From: DATCKG01 sp036562385
Lineage (GTDB): Bacteria; Bacillota; Sulfobacillia; Symbiobacteriales; Symbiobacteriaceae
Reading direction: 5' to 3'
Length of the DNA stretch: 13,558 nucleotides
Assembly: GCA_036562385.1 (NCBI GenBank)
Contig: DATCKG010000013.1
Location: 1 to 13,558 of the forward strand
The notes under the pieces were generated by a model. That model made no database searches, was not told the origin of the DNA, and was given only the letters and a program-made list of their open reading frames with translations. Shown piece after piece: positions 12,544 through 13,558 of the stretch (positions are counted from its first letter, which is position 1; every line of letters starts with the position of its first letter). Position numbers and translations under genes: made by a program.

Positions 12544-13558
<1,015 letters not shown>

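Overview
The window is GC-rich DNA with Firmicutes-type signals: strong AGGAGG-like ribosome binding sites, GTG and TTG starts, Rho-independent terminators, a SodF-type superoxide dismutase, and a V4R protein next to a HAMP-like/PAS/GGDEF protein. The 5S and 23S sequences also look like a Gram-positive bacterium. A thermophilic high-GC Firmicute such as a Symbiobacterium relative fits, but that is an inference from gene style and not a placement.

Layout. Positions 1-963 are a scar. The 5'-truncated end of a membrane permease gene (minus strand) abuts the 3' remnant of an IS256-family transposase. The end of that element runs into a small secreted-protein gene whose last ~18 codons appear to be IS DNA. 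Positions 1219-2710 hold a SEC-C zinc-motif/helix-turn-helix protein (+) converging on a cysteine-less HesB/IscA-like protein (-). Positions 2841-3688 carry three small orphan proteins around a divergent promoter region. Positions 3831-4523 encode a DUF881 membrane-anchored protein closed by a textbook terminator, and 4653-5582 encode an Fe/Mn superoxide dismutase with a ~105-residue N-terminal extension. Positions 5709-8036 (-) are a GH31 alpha-glucosidase, and 8155-9378 (-) a CapA-family lipoprotein. A 59-residue helix-turn-helix protein (9541-9720, -) follows with its own terminator.

Positions 9721-10356 hold no conventional gene but are rich in signals: an extended -10, a candidate 12-codon ORF with an excellent ribosome binding site, a Fur-like operator, several hairpins, and an AT-rich promoter with a long leader on the + strand. 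That leader feeds a two-gene operon (10357-12172): a cytosolic V4R ligand-sensor protein overlapping a soluble HAMP-like/PAS/GGDEF diguanylate cyclase. The operon converges on the 3' end of an rRNA operon (5S, then the last ~1 kb of 23S, both minus strand), with back-to-back terminators between them.

Functionally, most genes look like single housekeeping or stress units. The clearest cooperating pair is V4R plus diguanylate cyclase, where the V4R protein probably supplies an input signal for c-di-GMP synthesis. I saw no clear novel defence or mobile system. The most unexplained sequence is the 9721-10356 intergenic block and the IS-scarred left end.
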